Shown: positions 46,386 to 56,760, numbered from the stretch's first letter. The stretch: DNA of 64,000 nt from Corynebacterium halotolerans YIM 70093 = DSM 44683 (GCF_000341345.1 NC_020302.1:3071753-3135752); one strand, 5' to 3'. The notes: a model not told the origin generated them from the letters alone. Program-made: numbers and translations.

Positions 46386-49270
46386 TCCGCGTCAACCCGC
46401 GTACCCCCGTGACCGCCGCGTCCGTCCTCCGACGGGCGCGCTCGTGGTCCCGGCGGGTGCCCGCGCGCGTGACCACCCTGACCGCGGTGGCCGCCTCGGC
46501 CGTGCTGGTGGGAGGCGGGCTGCCCGGCACGCCCGCGGCCGACGCCGCGCCGACCCCGCTGGATCCGCGCGACCCGACCGTCGCCGAACAGTGGGTCAAC
46601 CCCCTGGTGCGCCCCGGGGAGGCGGACTCTGACGTGCGTCTCGAGCTCGTCGCGGCCCCGGACATCGAGGGGCGCGAGCTCTCACCGGGGCAGGATCTGC
46701 GGGTGCGGCTGGTGGTGCACAATGATTCGGATGAGCCGGTCAGCGGCCTGTCGGTGCTCACGCAGCGCTCCAACCCCGCCCCGACGGTCGCGCAGGCCCG
46801 CCACGTGCTCAGCCTCGACCGTTCCTCCTACCCGTTCTACGGCAGGGCGGTGGAGCTGAACGGCCCGATCGCGCCCGGCGAGAGCCGCGAGCTGAACGTG
46901 ACCGTGCCGACGGCGCCGGGGGAGGAGGACACCCTGGGCATCACCGCCGGCGGGGTGTACCCGGTGCTGTTCTCCCTGTCGGGGGTGCGCGGCACCGCCG
47001 ACGGCGAGGACTCCGGAGCGGCCACCAATCCCGGTCCGGTGGAGAACTTCACCACCGAGCGCGTGCTCGTGCCGGTGGCGGACGCCGAGAGCTCGGGCGG
47101 GGGCGCCGTCGTGGATGACGCCACGACCCCCGACGCTGCGCCCGCCGAGCAGGCTCCGGGCCTGACCCTGCTGTACCCGCTCACCGCGCCGGTGGACATC
47201 GTGCCCGGGGAGACGGGCGAGGCGCCCGAGAATCCGCCGCTCCTCCTGCGCAGCGAACAGCTGGCCGAGCAGCTCGCCCCGGGCGGGCGCCTGGAGCAGC
47301 TGCTGGCCTCCTACCAGGAGGCGCTCGCCGGCCCGGGCGGGGAGGAGCTGGCCCAGGGCAGCTGCCTGGCGCTCGATCCGGCGCTGGTGGACACCGTCGA
47401 CCGGATGAGCCGGGGCTACACCGTCGGCGAGGAACGACCGTCGCTGTCGCGGCAGGGGCAGCGCCTGCGCGACAGCTGGACCAGCAACAGTGAACCCGAT
47501 CCCGGCGTCCCCGGCACCGGCGCCGAGGACGCCACCGAGTGGCTCGCCGAGCTGCGGGAGACCGCCGCGGAGGGGTGCACCGTGGCCCTGCCGTGGGCGA
47601 ACGCGGATCTGGGGGCCGTGGCGGAGACCGGCGACCAGTGGCTCTTCCGCGAGGCTGTGGAGCGGGGCCCCACCACCTTGACCGACGTACTGGGGGCTAC
47701 CCCGGAGACCAACATCATCATCCCGGGCGACGGCTACATCACCGAGACCGCCGCCCCGGCACTCGGCTGGGCGGACCAGTCCACCTCGACCGTCGCGGAG
47801 GGCGGCATGCAGCAGGCCTGGGAGGCCGCTGCCGCCGCCCGCGCGCAACAGGCCCACCGGGACACGGACTCCGGGTCCACCCTCGACAGCACCGAGCTGC
47901 CCGCCCTCGAGGCCACGGGCCCGGCCCCGGCGACCCCGGTGCACGTCCTCGTCGCCGCCAACACCGTGTGGCAGGCGCCGCAGGTCGACCGGTTCGCCAC
48001 CCTGTCGCCCGGCATCACCGCCGTGACCTACCAGGACTCCCTGGCCGCCACGCTCGCCACGACCGGCCCCGCGCCGCAGACCGTCGGTTACTCCAACCCG
48101 GCGTCGCGCTTCGACTACCGCGCGGACTCCGACTTCGCCCGCTCCGTCACCGCCGGGGCGGCGGTGCGTCTGGCCGCCGGGGAGCAGACGATCCCCGGCG
48201 GGCAGGCCGACAGCCCTGATCCGCTGCTGGTCATGCCGCCGGCGCAGCTGGCCCCGCAGGCGGCCGAGACCCTGCTGGACACCGTCACGCAGCTGCTCGC
48301 CGACGACCGCGCGCAGCCGCTGCCGCTGCGCGACTACGTCACCCCGACCCCGGAACAGTCCGCTGAGCTGGCGGCGCAGCCCGCGGCCCCCGCCCAGCCG
48401 GGGGTCACCCGCTTCGGCACCCCGTACCCCGATCCGGCACAGGTCAGCGACGCCGAAGTGCTGCGCGCCGGACAGCAGGCCCGCTACATCGACGACCTGA
48501 CCCGCATGACCGTCAACGAACCGATCATCGCGTTGACCCGCTACGGCTTCACCCTGCCGCTGCGCCGCGACCTGCTCACCTCGCTGACGGTGACCGACCG
48601 CCGCGCGCTGGCCACGCACAACGAGGCCGTCGAGCGGACCAACCGGATTCTCGACGGCAACCGACGGGCCCTGCAGGATCTGCGCGAATCCGTCTCGCTC
48701 ATCCCGCCGGGCAACGTCTACACCCGCGCCTCCGAGTCCTCGCCGCTGCTGATCGTCGCCGAGAACGGCCTCCCGCTGCCCGTCGACGCGCAGCTGGCCT
48801 ATTCCGGTCCCGAGGGCGCCCGTCTCAACCTGCCCGGTCTCGTGCGTATCCCGGCGCGCGGTTCCATCACCGTCCAGATGACGGCCGATCTGCCGCCCGG
48901 CAATGAGCGCACCGACCTGACCCTGTGGCTGGCCACCCCGGACGGCTCCACGATCTCCTCCCCGGTGGACATCAGCGTGCAGACCCGCGCCGGTACCGTC
49001 GGCGCCTACGGCATCGGCCTGCTGGTGGTCGTCTTCCTCGCCCTCGCACTGCTCTTCCGCGTCGGCCGGAACCGGCGGCGCAGGGATGCGGAGCACCCCG
49101 GGGGACAGGACCGCCCCCGGGACCGCCCCCAGACTCAGTCCCCGGGCGGCTCGACGGCCGCCCGGGCGCGACGTGGACGCCCCGCCCGGCGGACCCCCCG
49201 CCGGGGTGGTGGCCGCGCCGGTGACGCGACCGGGTCCCCGAAGCCCCCGGGCGGCACCCCGGACCCCTGA
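46382..49270 (+). CDS. DUF6049-family membrane-anchored exported protein
   Basis: A 962-residue protein, GTG start overlapping the NUDIX stop. It has an Arg-rich N-terminus with a signal-type hydrophobic segment ([13 protein letters not shown], near residues 38-52, then an Ala-rich cleavage region), a large extracellular part, and one C-terminal membrane helix ([16 protein letters not shown]) before a basic tail. It matches the actinobacterial family that always precedes MurJ (Rv3909 position). Function is unproven, presumably in the envelope with MurJ. Ala/Pro/Gly-rich stretches around residues 225-260 may be a linker. Confidence 0.88.
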   Translation: MIRVNPRTPVTAASVLRRARSWSRRVPARVTTLTAVAASAVLVGGGLPGTPAADAAPTPLDPRDPTVAEQWVNPLVRPGEADSDVRLELVAAPDIEGRELSPGQDLRVRLVVHNDSDEPVSGLSVLTQRSNPAPTVAQARHVLSLDRSSYPFYGRAVELNGPIAPGESRELNVTVPTAPGEEDTLGITAGGVYPVLFSLSGVRGTADGEDSGAATNPGPVENFTTERVLVPVADAESSGGGAVVDDATTPDAAPAEQAPGLTLLYPLTAPVDIVPGETGEAPENPPLLLRSEQLAEQLAPGGRLEQLLASYQEALAGPGGEELAQGSCLALDPALVDTVDRMSRGYTVGEERPSLSRQGQRLRDSWTSNSEPDPGVPGTGAEDATEWLAELRETAAEGCTVALPWANADLGAVAETGDQWLFREAVERGPTTLTDVLGATPETNIIIPGDGYITETAAPALGWADQSTSTVAEGGMQQAWEAAAAARAQQAHRDTDSGSTLDSTELPALEATGPAPATPVHVLVAANTVWQAPQVDRFATLSPGITAVTYQDSLAATLATTGPAPQTVGYSNPASRFDYRADSDFARSVTAGAAVRLAAGEQTIPGGQADSPDPLLVMPPAQLAPQAAETLLDTVTQLLADDRAQPLPLRDYVTPTPEQSAELAAQPAAPAQPGVTRFGTPYPDPAQVSDAEVLRAGQQARYIDDLTRMTVNEPIIALTRYGFTLPLRRDLLTSLTVTDRRALATHNEAVERTNRILDGNRRALQDLRESVSLIPPGNVYTRASESSPLLIVAENGLPLPVDAQLAYSGPEGARLNLPGLVRIPARGSITVQMTADLPPGNERTDLTLWLATPDGSTISSPVDISVQTRAGTVGAYGIGLLVVVFLALALLFRVGRNRRRRDAEHPGGQDRPRDRPQTQSPGGSTAARARRGRPARRTPRRGGGRAGDATGSPKPPGGTPDP

Positions 49271-49366
49271 CCGTGGCCGACCGCGGTGTGCCACGCCATA
49301 CCGCGCCGCCCCGTGGTCGACCTAAGATCCGTTCATCCTCCATCCCGGCCCCAGATTGGTTCCGAA

Positions 49367-52300
49367 GTGAGTTCCTCCGATCCGGCATCCCAGGGTGCCG
49401 ACACCCCCACCCTCAGCTCCCCGCCCCGCAACCGGGCGGCGGGGCAGCGTTCCCGCATCGTCACGTCGTCCCCGCCGGCGCCGGTGCCCGAGCCGCGCGC
49501 GGCCGCCCCGGCGCAGCGCGCCGCCCCGGGCCCCGACCGTTCCAGCCTGACGACGGTCCCGACCGCCGTGCCCGCCCCCGGCGACCCGGAGACGGCGACG
49601 GAGACGGCTACGGCTGCGAAGAAGGTCGCCTCCGACTCGGACGTGGTGCGCTCGACCGGTTCGATGGCGGTGGCCACGCTGGTCTCCCGCATCACCGGCT
49701 TCCTGCGCAACGCTCTCATCGGCGTGACGCTGGGTTCGGCGGTGGCGTCGGCGTTCAACACCGCCAACACCCTGCCCAACCTCATCACCGAGATCGTCCT
49801 CGGCGCGGTCCTGACCTCCCTGGTCGTGCCCGTGCTGGTCCGCGCGGAGAAGGAGGACGCCGACGGCGGCGCCGCCTTTGTTCGGCGACTATTCACCCTC
49901 GCGGCGACCCTGCTGATCATCGTCACGGTGATCTCGATCATCGCGGCCCCCGCCCTGACGAGGCTGACGCTGAGCTCGGAGGGCGAGGTCAACGTCGTCC
50001 AGTCGACGTCGTTCGCCTTCCTGCTGCTGCCGCAGATCTTCTTCTACGGCATCTTCTCGTTGTTCATGGCGGTGCTCAACACCAAGGGCATCTTCCGGCC
50101 CGGCGCGTGGGCCCCGGTGGCCAACAACCTCGTCAGCATCGCCGTCCTGGGGCTGTACTGGTTCATTCCGGGTTCGCTGAACCCGGCCGCCCCGTCGGGG
50201 GTGTCGGATCCGCACGTCCTGCTGCTGGGCCTGGGCACCACCCTGGGAGTGGTGGTGCAGGCCCTCATCATGATCTACCCACTGAGGAAGGCAGGAGTGG
50301 ATCTGCGCCCGCTGTGGGGTGTGGACGCCCGGCTCAGGCAGTTCGGCGGCATGGCCATGGCCATCGTCGTCTACGTCGCCATCTCGCAGGCGGGTTACAT
50401 CGTCACCACCCGCATCGCCTCACTCGCGGACGCGGCCGCCCCGTTCATCTACCAGCAGGCGTGGCTGCTGCTGCAGGTGCCCTACGGCATCATCGGCGTC
50501 ACCCTGCTGACCGCGATCATGCCGCGCCTGTCCCGCAACGCCGCCGCGGGCGATGACAAGGCGGTGGTCAGTGATCTGACGATGGGCACGAAGCTGACCT
50601 TCATCGGGCTGATCCCGGTCATCATCTTCCTCACCGCCTTCGGCCCGCAGATCGGCAACGCCCTGTTCGCCTACGGCGCCTTCGACTCCGAGTCGGCCAC
50701 GCTGCTGGGTCTGACGCTGAGCTTCTCGGCGTTCACGCTCATCCCGTACGCCCTGGTGCTGCTGCACCTGCGCGTGTTCTACGCCCGCGAGGAGGCGTGG
50801 ACCCCGACGTTCATCATCGCCGGCATCACCGCCACGAAGATCGTCCTGTCCCTGCTCGCACCGCTGGTGGCCGCCTCCCCGTCGCGGGTGGTCATCCTGC
50901 TGGGCGCGGCCAACGGCTTCGGTTTCGTCGCCGGCGCGGTCATCGGCGCGTTCCTGCTGCGCCGCAAACTGGGCCCGCTGGGTCTGCGCACCATCCTGCG
51001 CACCACCTTCTGGGCGATGGCCACGGGTCTGCTGGGTATCGCGGTGGCACTGTTCGCCAACTTCCTCCTCGACCTGGTCGCCGGCGGGATCTTCGACTCC
51101 CTCGGCAGCGTCGGCTACCTCATCCGCCTGGCGGTCGTCGGCGTGATCTTCGTGATCGCCACCGGCGTCGCGCTGTCCTACTCGGATCTGCCCGAGGTCC
51201 AGAACCTCGGCCGCGCCCTCAACCGCATCCCGGGCATGTCACGCTTCGTGCGCCCCGACCCGGAACGGGAGATCAAGGTCGAGGACCCGGATCTCACGGA
51301 GGTGTCCACCCAGTTCCTGGCGATGGACGCCTTCAACTCCTCACCGGTCCCGCCGCCGATGTCCGCCGGCGTGGTCCGGGGCCCCCGCCTGGTGCCCGGC
51401 GCCCCGGTCTCCGACGGCCGCTTCCGTCTGCTCGCCGACCACGGCTCCGTGCCCGGCGCCCGGTTCTGGCAGGCCCGCGAGATGTCCACCCGCCGCGAGG
51501 TGGCGCTGACGTTCGTGGACACCACCGGCAACGCCCCGCTGGCCCCGGCCTCCCCGGCCGCCGCGGCCGGGACCGCCGCCGAAGTTTCCCGCCGCACGCG
51601 CAAGCTCGCCGCGCTGGAGCACCCGGCGATCGCCCCCGACATCGAGGTCCTGGCCTACCGCTCGGGCTGCCTCGTCGTGGCCGACTGGGTGCCCGGGTCC
51701 TCCCTGAAGACGGTCGCCGAAGCCGACACTTCCCTGGATCCGCAGGCCGTGGCCCTGGCGCTGGCCCCGCTGGCCGACGCCGCCGTCGACGCCCACTCCG
51801 CGCGCACCCCGCTGGGCCTGGACAACCGGGCACGCATCCGGATTTCCACCGACGGCACCGCGGTGCTGGCCTTCCCGGCGGTCCTGCCCGACGCCAGCGA
51901 GAAGAAGGATCTCACCGCGCTCAGCTCCGCGCTGACGCTGCTGACGCGCGCCACCGGGGACACCGGGGACGCGGAGGCCGCCACGGACCCGGTCGACTCC
52001 GGGTTCGCCGGGTGGCTGGGCGAGATCGCCGAGCGCGCGCGTCACGACGCCGCGGGGGAGAAGGACGCCACCGACGCCGGCTCCACTTCGGTGGACTGCA
52101 CCCGCGCCCTGACCGACCTGGCCACCGACCTGCGCGCCTGCGGGCTGGGGGAGCGGATCCCGCAGACCGACGACACCGACGACACCGGCGCCCGCACCGG
52201 CTCCACCCGTGCGGAGGTCGCACCCGGCGCCGCCGCGGCCGAGCCGGTGGAGCCGCTCGTGGTGGCCCGGGACGACGTGCCGCAGCCGACCGCCCAGGCC

Positions 52301-52987
52301 GGCTTCGGGTCCAAGAGTTACTCGCCGCGGATGACCGCGGTCATCGGCGTGACCGCCATCGGCACGGTGGTCCTCGTCGCGGCGCTGACCACCTACCTGG
52401 TCAGTGTCATCGGCGGAGACAGCGGGCAGGCCCCCATCAACACCGAGTCGATCCAGGGTTCGCAGGCCGAGACGGCCCCGCGCCCGCTGCCGGTCATCCA
52501 GGAGGTCGCCGACGCCGAGGTGTGGCAGGTGCCGGGCCAGACCGCAGGCGCCGACAACCCCGGCGACGCCGAGCTGACCGTCGACGACGACACCGGCACC
52601 ACCTGGTCCACGGACACCTACCCGGGCGGGCTGGGCGCCAAGCCCGGCGTCGGCCTGGCGGTGACCCTCGCCGAGGAGGTGCAGTTGCAGCATCTGCTGG
52701 TGCAGACGCCCTCGGCGGGCGCGCGCTTCGCCGTCCACGCCCTGCCCGCCGGCACCGCGCCGGCCGACGTCACCGATCCCGCGGAGCTGCCGCGCCTGGC
52801 ACAGGGGACCTTCCACTCCGGGCGCAACAGCATTGAGCTCGTGGACGCCCCCCTGTCCGGCGGCCTGCTCCTGTGGATCTCCGAGCTGCCCGAGAACGGG
52901 CAGAGCGTGACCGTCGCGGAGATCACGCCCATCGGCCTCGACGCCGAGGACGCCGCCCCGGTGCCCTCCTTCGAGTCGGGGCAGTAG
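49367..52987 (+). CDS. murJ: MurJ lipid II flippase with pseudokinase and extracellular domain
   Basis: A 1206-residue fusion. Residues 1-95 are a Pro/Ala-rich cytoplasmic tail. About residues 100-600 form the MurJ/MviN core with 14 segments (RITGFLRNALIGVTLG, FNTANTLPNLITEIVLGAVL), which flips lipid II for peptidoglycan synthesis. About residues 680-930 form a kinase-like domain without visible catalytic motifs, then a membrane helix near 988 and a C-terminal beta-rich extracellular domain (discoidin-like: DDDTGTTWSTDTYPG). This is the mycobacterial MviN layout, where the pseudokinase recruits FhaA when phosphorylated. GTG at 49367 has a weak ribosome-binding site; TAAGAT at 49323 may be the -10. 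Confidence 0.93.
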   Translation: MSSSDPASQGADTPTLSSPPRNRAAGQRSRIVTSSPPAPVPEPRAAAPAQRAAPGPDRSSLTTVPTAVPAPGDPETATETATAAKKVASDSDVVRSTGSMAVATLVSRITGFLRNALIGVTLGSAVASAFNTANTLPNLITEIVLGAVLTSLVVPVLVRAEKEDADGGAAFVRRLFTLAATLLIIVTVISIIAAPALTRLTLSSEGEVNVVQSTSFAFLLLPQIFFYGIFSLFMAVLNTKGIFRPGAWAPVANNLVSIAVLGLYWFIPGSLNPAAPSGVSDPHVLLLGLGTTLGVVVQALIMIYPLRKAGVDLRPLWGVDARLRQFGGMAMAIVVYVAISQAGYIVTTRIASLADAAAPFIYQQAWLLLQVPYGIIGVTLLTAIMPRLSRNAAAGDDKAVVSDLTMGTKLTFIGLIPVIIFLTAFGPQIGNALFAYGAFDSESATLLGLTLSFSAFTLIPYALVLLHLRVFYAREEAWTPTFIIAGITATKIVLSLLAPLVAASPSRVVILLGAANGFGFVAGAVIGAFLLRRKLGPLGLRTILRTTFWAMATGLLGIAVALFANFLLDLVAGGIFDSLGSVGYLIRLAVVGVIFVIATGVALSYSDLPEVQNLGRALNRIPGMSRFVRPDPEREIKVEDPDLTEVSTQFLAMDAFNSSPVPPPMSAGVVRGPRLVPGAPVSDGRFRLLADHGSVPGARFWQAREMSTRREVALTFVDTTGNAPLAPASPAAAAGTAAEVSRRTRKLAALEHPAIAPDIEVLAYRSGCLVVADWVPGSSLKTVAEADTSLDPQAVALALAPLADAAVDAHSARTPLGLDNRARIRISTDGTAVLAFPAVLPDASEKKDLTALSSALTLLTRATGDTGDAEAATDPVDSGFAGWLGEIAERARHDAAGEKDATDAGSTSVDCTRALTDLATDLRACGLGERIPQTDDTDDTGARTGSTRAEVAPGAAAAEPVEPLVVARDDVPQPTAQAGFGSKSYSPRMTAVIGVTAIGTVVLVAALTTYLVSVIGGDSGQAPINTESIQGSQAETAPRPLPVIQEVADAEVWQVPGQTAGADNPGDAELTVDDDTGTTWSTDTYPGGLGAKPGVGLAVTLAEEVQLQHLLVQTPSAGARFAVHALPAGTAPADVTDPAELPRLAQGTFHSGRNSIELVDAPLSGGLLLWISELPENGQSVTVAEITPIGLDAEDAAPVPSFESGQ

Positions 52988-52997
52988 AACACGCCTC

Positions 52998-53030
52998 GTG
53001 CCGACGCCCGCGAGGGGCGGGCGTCGGCAC
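52998..53030 (+). terminator. Hairpin between murJ and sigM
   Basis: GTGCCGACGCCCGC and GCGGGCGTCGGCAC form a perfect 14-bp stem with a 5-nt loop, 11 nt after the murJ stop. No T-run follows. It should separate murJ from sigM transcription. Confidence 0.65.
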
Positions 53031-53141
53031 GCGGAGCTGGGGCAGGGCAGGGACCGCCCAATACAGTGGGCGGCCTCGCCGGGAAGCGTCCCACGCCGTG
53101 GGGTGGAATGAGGGCGGAAGAACTATTTTCGGGGGGAAATA

Positions 53142-53714
53142 ATGACTCTGTCTCACCAGGAGACCACGACCGATTCCGACCGCGCCCTCGTCTCCGCCTA
53201 TGTGGCGGGCGACATGCGGGCCTTCACCGTCATCGTCGAACGCCACCGCGCGCGCCTGCTGTGGGTGGCCCGCCGGTACGCCAGGAACGAGGACGACGCC
53301 CATGACATCCTGCAGGAGGCGCTGTTGAAGGCCAGCCGCAAACTGCACACCTACCGCGCCGAATCCACGCTGAGCACCTGGCTGCACCGCCTGGTGATGA
53401 ACTCCGGCTGGGACTTCGCCCACCACCGCAGTCACCGGGAGCAGACCACGCTCGACGACGACGTCGTCCCGCACGAGTTCAACATCCGGCTGTCCTACGA
53501 TCCGACCCGCCACCTCGACCAGACCATGCTGCTGCGGCAGGCGATGGCCAAACTGCGCCCCGACCAGCGCGCCGCCCTGCTGCTCATCGACGTGGCCGGC
53601 TACTCCGTCTCCCATGTGGCCCGCCGGGAGGGCGTGCGGCCGGGCACCATCAAGTCCCGCCGGGCCCGCGCCCGGGAGTTCCTCCGGGAGGACCTGCGCG
53701 TCGAGCCCGCCTGA
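53142..53714 (+). CDS. sigM: ECF RNA polymerase sigma factor (SigM-type)
   Basis: A 190-residue ECF sigma factor. Region 2 has YARNEDDAHDILQEALLKASRKLHTY (residues about 45-70) and region 4 has LRPDQRAALLLIDVAGYSVSHVARREGVRPGTIKSR (about 130-170). Position between murJ and trxB is that of SigM in mycobacteria and corynebacteria, where it controls disulfide and thiol-redox genes. GGGGGAAATA precedes the ATG. No anti-sigma gene follows in the 190-bp gap to trxB. An ECF-type promoter in that gap suggests sigM drives trxB-trxA. Confidence 0.92.
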   Translation: MTLSHQETTTDSDRALVSAYVAGDMRAFTVIVERHRARLLWVARRYARNEDDAHDILQEALLKASRKLHTYRAESTLSTWLHRLVMNSGWDFAHHRSHREQTTLDDDVVPHEFNIRLSYDPTRHLDQTMLLRQAMAKLRPDQRAALLLIDVAGYSVSHVARREGVRPGTIKSRRARAREFLREDLRVEPA

Positions 53715-53728
53715 CGGCAGGAGCGGGA

Positions 53729-53755
53729 GGGAACTTTTTCGGCCTGTAAAGCGTT
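53729..53755 (+). promoter_or_regulatory. ECF-type promoter upstream of trxB
   Basis: GGGAAC (53729-53734), 17-nt spacer, then CGTT (53752-53755) fits the GGGAAT/C-N16-17-CGTC/T pattern of SigM-class ECF promoters in actinobacteria. It begins 15 nt after the sigM stop and 150 nt before trxB. It would place trxB-trxA under SigM control. Confidence 0.6.
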
Positions 53756-53904
53756 GGACATCTATGAGCACCGCCCGCCCCGCGGCCTGTCCACTCCCGG
53801 CCGCGTGAGCACCTATTACAATTACGGTGACCGCTAGGAATAGTGAATAAAAGCTGGTGGGACGGTTCATCGTCCCCCAGTACCGTCCAACCAGGAGAAG
53901 CTGA

Positions 53905-54849
53905 ATGACCGCGAACGACACGATCCACGAGGTCGCCATCATCGGTTCCGGCCCCGCCGGTTACACCGCCGCCCTCTACGCCGCCCGCGCCGAGCTCAAG
54001 CCCATCGTCTTCGAGGGCTACGAGTACGGCGGCGCCCTGATGAACACCACGGAGATCGAGAACTACCCCGGTTTCCGCAAGGGCATCATGGGTCCGGAGC
54101 TGATGGAGGACATGCGCTCCCAGGCCGAGCGTTTCGGCGCCGATCTGCGCATGGAACTCGTGGACCGCGTTGAGCTGAACGGCCACGTCAAGAAGATCTG
54201 GGTCGGCGACGAGCTGCACCAGGCCCGCACCGTCATCCTGGCCACCGGCGCGCAGGCCCGCCTGCTGGGCGTGGAGGGCGAGGAGAAGCTGATGGGCCGC
54301 GGTGTGTCCACCTGCGCCACCTGCGACGGCTTCTTCTTCAAGGGCCGCGAGATCGCCGTCGTCGGTGGCGGCGACTCCGCCATGGAGGAGGCCATCTTCC
54401 TGACCAAGTTCGCCGACAAGGTCACCATCGTCCACCGCCGTGAGGCCTTCCGCGCCTCCGCCATCATGCTCGAGCGCGCCCGCGCGAACGACAAGATCGA
54501 GTTCACCACCAACAAGGTCGTCGACCACGTCATCGAGTCCGACGGCAAGGTCGGCGGCATCAAGCTGCGCGACACCATCACCGGCGAGCTCTCCGACCTG
54601 GACGTCGCCGCCATGTTCGTCGCCATCGGCCACGATCCGCGCTCCGAGTTCCTCGACGGCCAGATCGACCTCAAGGAGGGCGGCTACGTCGACGTCGAGG
54701 AACCCTCCACCCGCACCAACATCGCCGGCGTCTTCGCCTGCGGTGACCTCGTGGACGACCACTACCAGCAGGCCATCACCGCCGCCGGCTCCGGCTGCCG
54801 CGCCGCCATCGACGCCGAGCACTACCTCGCCGCCGTCAGCGCGGCGTAG
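53905..54849 (+). CDS. trxB: Thioredoxin reductase
   Basis: A 314-residue FAD/NADPH flavoenzyme that reduces thioredoxin. The FAD motif is [18 protein letters not shown], the redox pair is in CATCDG (near residue 136), the NADPH motif is [12 protein letters not shown], and [20 protein letters not shown] is the C-terminal FAD site. AGGAGAAG precedes the ATG. It forms a unit with trxA (53 nt apart), likely transcribed from the ECF promoter at 53729. Confidence 0.97.
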   Translation: MTANDTIHEVAIIGSGPAGYTAALYAARAELKPIVFEGYEYGGALMNTTEIENYPGFRKGIMGPELMEDMRSQAERFGADLRMELVDRVELNGHVKKIWVGDELHQARTVILATGAQARLLGVEGEEKLMGRGVSTCATCDGFFFKGREIAVVGGGDSAMEEAIFLTKFADKVTIVHRREAFRASAIMLERARANDKIEFTTNKVVDHVIESDGKVGGIKLRDTITGELSDLDVAAMFVAIGHDPRSEFLDGQIDLKEGGYVDVEEPSTRTNIAGVFACGDLVDDHYQQAITAAGSGCRAAIDAEHYLAAVSAA

Positions 54850-54902
54850 GTCGGCAGACCACACGCCCTCCGAACCAGCCCGCACGTAAAGGAGCACACC
54901 CC

Positions 54903-55226
54903 ATGACCAACGTCATCGACGTCACCCAGGACACCTTCAAGTCCACCGTCATCGAGTCCGACAAACCCGTCATCGTCGACTTCTGGGCCGAATGGTGCGG
55001 CCCCTGCAAGAAGCTCAGCCCCATGATCGAGGAGATCGCCGAGGAGATGGGTGACCAGGTCACCGTCGCCAAAGTCGACGTCGACTCCGAGCGCACCCTG
55101 GGGGCCATGTTCCAGATCATGTCCATCCCGTCCGTGCTGATCTTCAAGGACGGCGAGAAGGTCGACGAGTTCGTCGGCGTCCGCCCCAAGTCCGAGATCG
55201 TGGCGAAGCTGAATGCCCAGCTGTAG
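54903..55226 (+). CDS. trxA: Thioredoxin
   Basis: A 107-residue thioredoxin with active site WCGPCK (residues about 31-36) and the cis-proline loop SIPSVLIF. It is reduced by TrxB and in turn reduces cytoplasmic disulfides. AAAGGAG lies before the ATG. It corresponds to the trxC gene in this position in mycobacteria. An intrinsic terminator follows. Confidence 0.97.
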   Translation: MTNVIDVTQDTFKSTVIESDKPVIVDFWAEWCGPCKKLSPMIEEIAEEMGDQVTVAKVDVDSERTLGAMFQIMSIPSVLIFKDGEKVDEFVGVRPKSEIVAKLNAQL

Positions 55227-55247
55227 CTGGTAATCTGATTCCGAACC

Positions 55248-55288
55248 TGGGCCCGGCCGACCGAACCCGCCGGCCAGGCCCATAATTT
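55248..55288 (+). terminator. Intrinsic terminator after trxA
   Basis: TGGGCCCGGCCG (55248-55259) pairs with CGGCCAGGCCCA (55271-55282) with one mismatch and is followed by TAATTTT. It is 21 nt beyond the trxA stop. Confidence 0.75.
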
Positions 55289-55317
55289 TCCGCAGTTCAA
55301 GTGAGGGAAGGAGCGCA

Positions 55318-56499
55318 GTGACGCAGGTAGTCCGTGTCGGTGACCGCAGCCCACGGGTGGCCGAGACGCGCTCAACCCTGGCGCGCCTGGGCCTCCTGTC
55401 GGGATACGAGGGAGAGGTCGTGGACTGGAAGTCCCAGAAGTACAGCGAGGAAGACAAGTTCTTCGACGAGGACCTGGCTGAGTACCTCAAGGCCTTCCAG
55501 CAGTCCCGCGGCATCATCCCCACCGGTGAGATCGACGAACTGACCCTCCGCGAATTACGCCACGCCTCCTACACCCTCGGCGCCCGCGTCCTGTCCTACC
55601 AGCCGAACAACGTGCTGGTCGGCGACGACGTCGCCCAGCTGCAGGATCAGCTCCAGGAGCTCGGCTTCTACGCGCACCGCCGTGACGGGCACTTCGGTGA
55701 GTACACCCACCAGGCCCTGGCGTCCTTCCAGCTCAACTCGGGCATCCAGAACGACGGCATCTGCGGACCCGAGACCCTGCGGGCCCTGACCCTGCTCGGA
55801 CGCCGCATCACCGGCGGCTCGCCGCAGGCGATCCGCGAGCTCGAGTACGTCCGGGCCGCGGGCCCCCGGCTGGCGGGCAAGCGGGTGGTCATCGATCCCG
55901 CCCTGGGCGGGGCGAACAAGGGGCAGGTGGTCACGGGCCGCTACGGCCAGATCACCGAGGAGGAGCTCCTCTGGGATCTCGCCACCCGGGTCGAGGGACG
56001 GATGATCGCCGCCGGGATGGAGACCATCATCTCGCGGCCGCGGATGGATGACCCGGAGGCGAAGGACCGCGCCGACATCGCCAATGCCTTCGGCGCCGAT
56101 CTGATGATCTGCCTGCAGTGCGACTCGTACCAGAACGAGAAGGCCTCAGGGGTGGCCACGTTCTACTTCGGCTCCGAGATCGGCGCCAGCTCGCTGATCG
56201 GGGAGACCCTGTCCGGGTTCATCCAGCGCGAGATCGCCGCCCGCACCGACCTGATCAACTGCGGTAACCACGGCCGCACCTGGGAGCTGCTGCGGCTGAC
56301 CAGGATGCCGACCGTCGAGGTCGTCGCCGGCTACCTCACCAACCCCGGCGACGTGGCCATCCTGACCGACCCGGTCATGCGCGACAACATCGCCGAGGCC
56401 ATCGTCGTGGCCGTCAAGCGTCTCTACCTGCTCGACCAGGACGACCAGCCGACCGGCACCTACAACTTCTCCGAGCTGCTGCGCGCGGAACTGCAGTAG
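55318..56499 (+). CDS. N-acetylmuramoyl-L-alanine amidase-like protein (CwlM-type)
   Basis: A 393-residue protein with two N-terminal peptidoglycan-binding repeats (about residues 5-70, VGDRSPRVAETRSTLARLGLL; and 90-150, VGDDVAQLQDQLQELGFY) and a C-terminal amidase_3 domain (about 185-370). It has no signal peptide. At this chromosomal position the mycobacterial protein CwlM is cytoplasmic and regulates MurA when phosphorylated; the same role may apply here. GGAAGGAG precedes the GTG start. The zinc ligands appear partly altered (VIDPALGG where enzymes have a DPGHGG motif), supporting a regulatory rather than hydrolytic role. Confidence 0.9.
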   Translation: MTQVVRVGDRSPRVAETRSTLARLGLLSGYEGEVVDWKSQKYSEEDKFFDEDLAEYLKAFQQSRGIIPTGEIDELTLRELRHASYTLGARVLSYQPNNVLVGDDVAQLQDQLQELGFYAHRRDGHFGEYTHQALASFQLNSGIQNDGICGPETLRALTLLGRRITGGSPQAIRELEYVRAAGPRLAGKRVVIDPALGGANKGQVVTGRYGQITEEELLWDLATRVEGRMIAAGMETIISRPRMDDPEAKDRADIANAFGADLMICLQCDSYQNEKASGVATFYFGSEIGASSLIGETLSGFIQREIAARTDLINCGNHGRTWELLRLTRMPTVEVVAGYLTNPGDVAILTDPVMRDNIAEAIVVAVKRLYLLDQDDQPTGTYNFSELLRAELQ

Positions 56500-56511
56500 G
56501 GCAGGGAAGTG

Positions 56512-56575
56512 GGCGAAGGCGCCGTCCCCGGGGTGTGCTGACATCCCGGGGACGGCGTCTTCGCCGTTCCCGGGG
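56512..56575 (+). terminator. Long hairpin after CwlM-type gene
   Basis: GGCGAAGGCGCCGTCCCCGG and CCGGGGACGGCGTCTTCGCC form a long stem with one internal mismatch, 12 nt after the stop. No T-run follows. It lies between convergent transcription units and may block both. Confidence 0.65.
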
Positions 56576-56760
56576 CGCCTTCCGGTGTCGGCCCTCCACG
56601 CGGCCGCACGGAGCTCCCGCGGGAAACAGCATGGTGCCCAGGACCGACGGCCAGCTGAAAGCGGCATGATGATGATCCGGTGGCAGTCGCGGCCCGGTGA
56701 TTTCAGGGCAGGATTTTCTCCGACGCACCAGGGTGACGTTTTCCTCCCCCATAGGCACCG

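Noticed and set aside
53764..53808. Short frame MSTARPAACPLPAA between sigM and trxB as a possible anti-sigma remnant
   Set aside because: Fourteen codons, no ribosome-binding site, no zinc anti-sigma motif; it starts next to the ECF-type promoter and is best seen as leader sequence.
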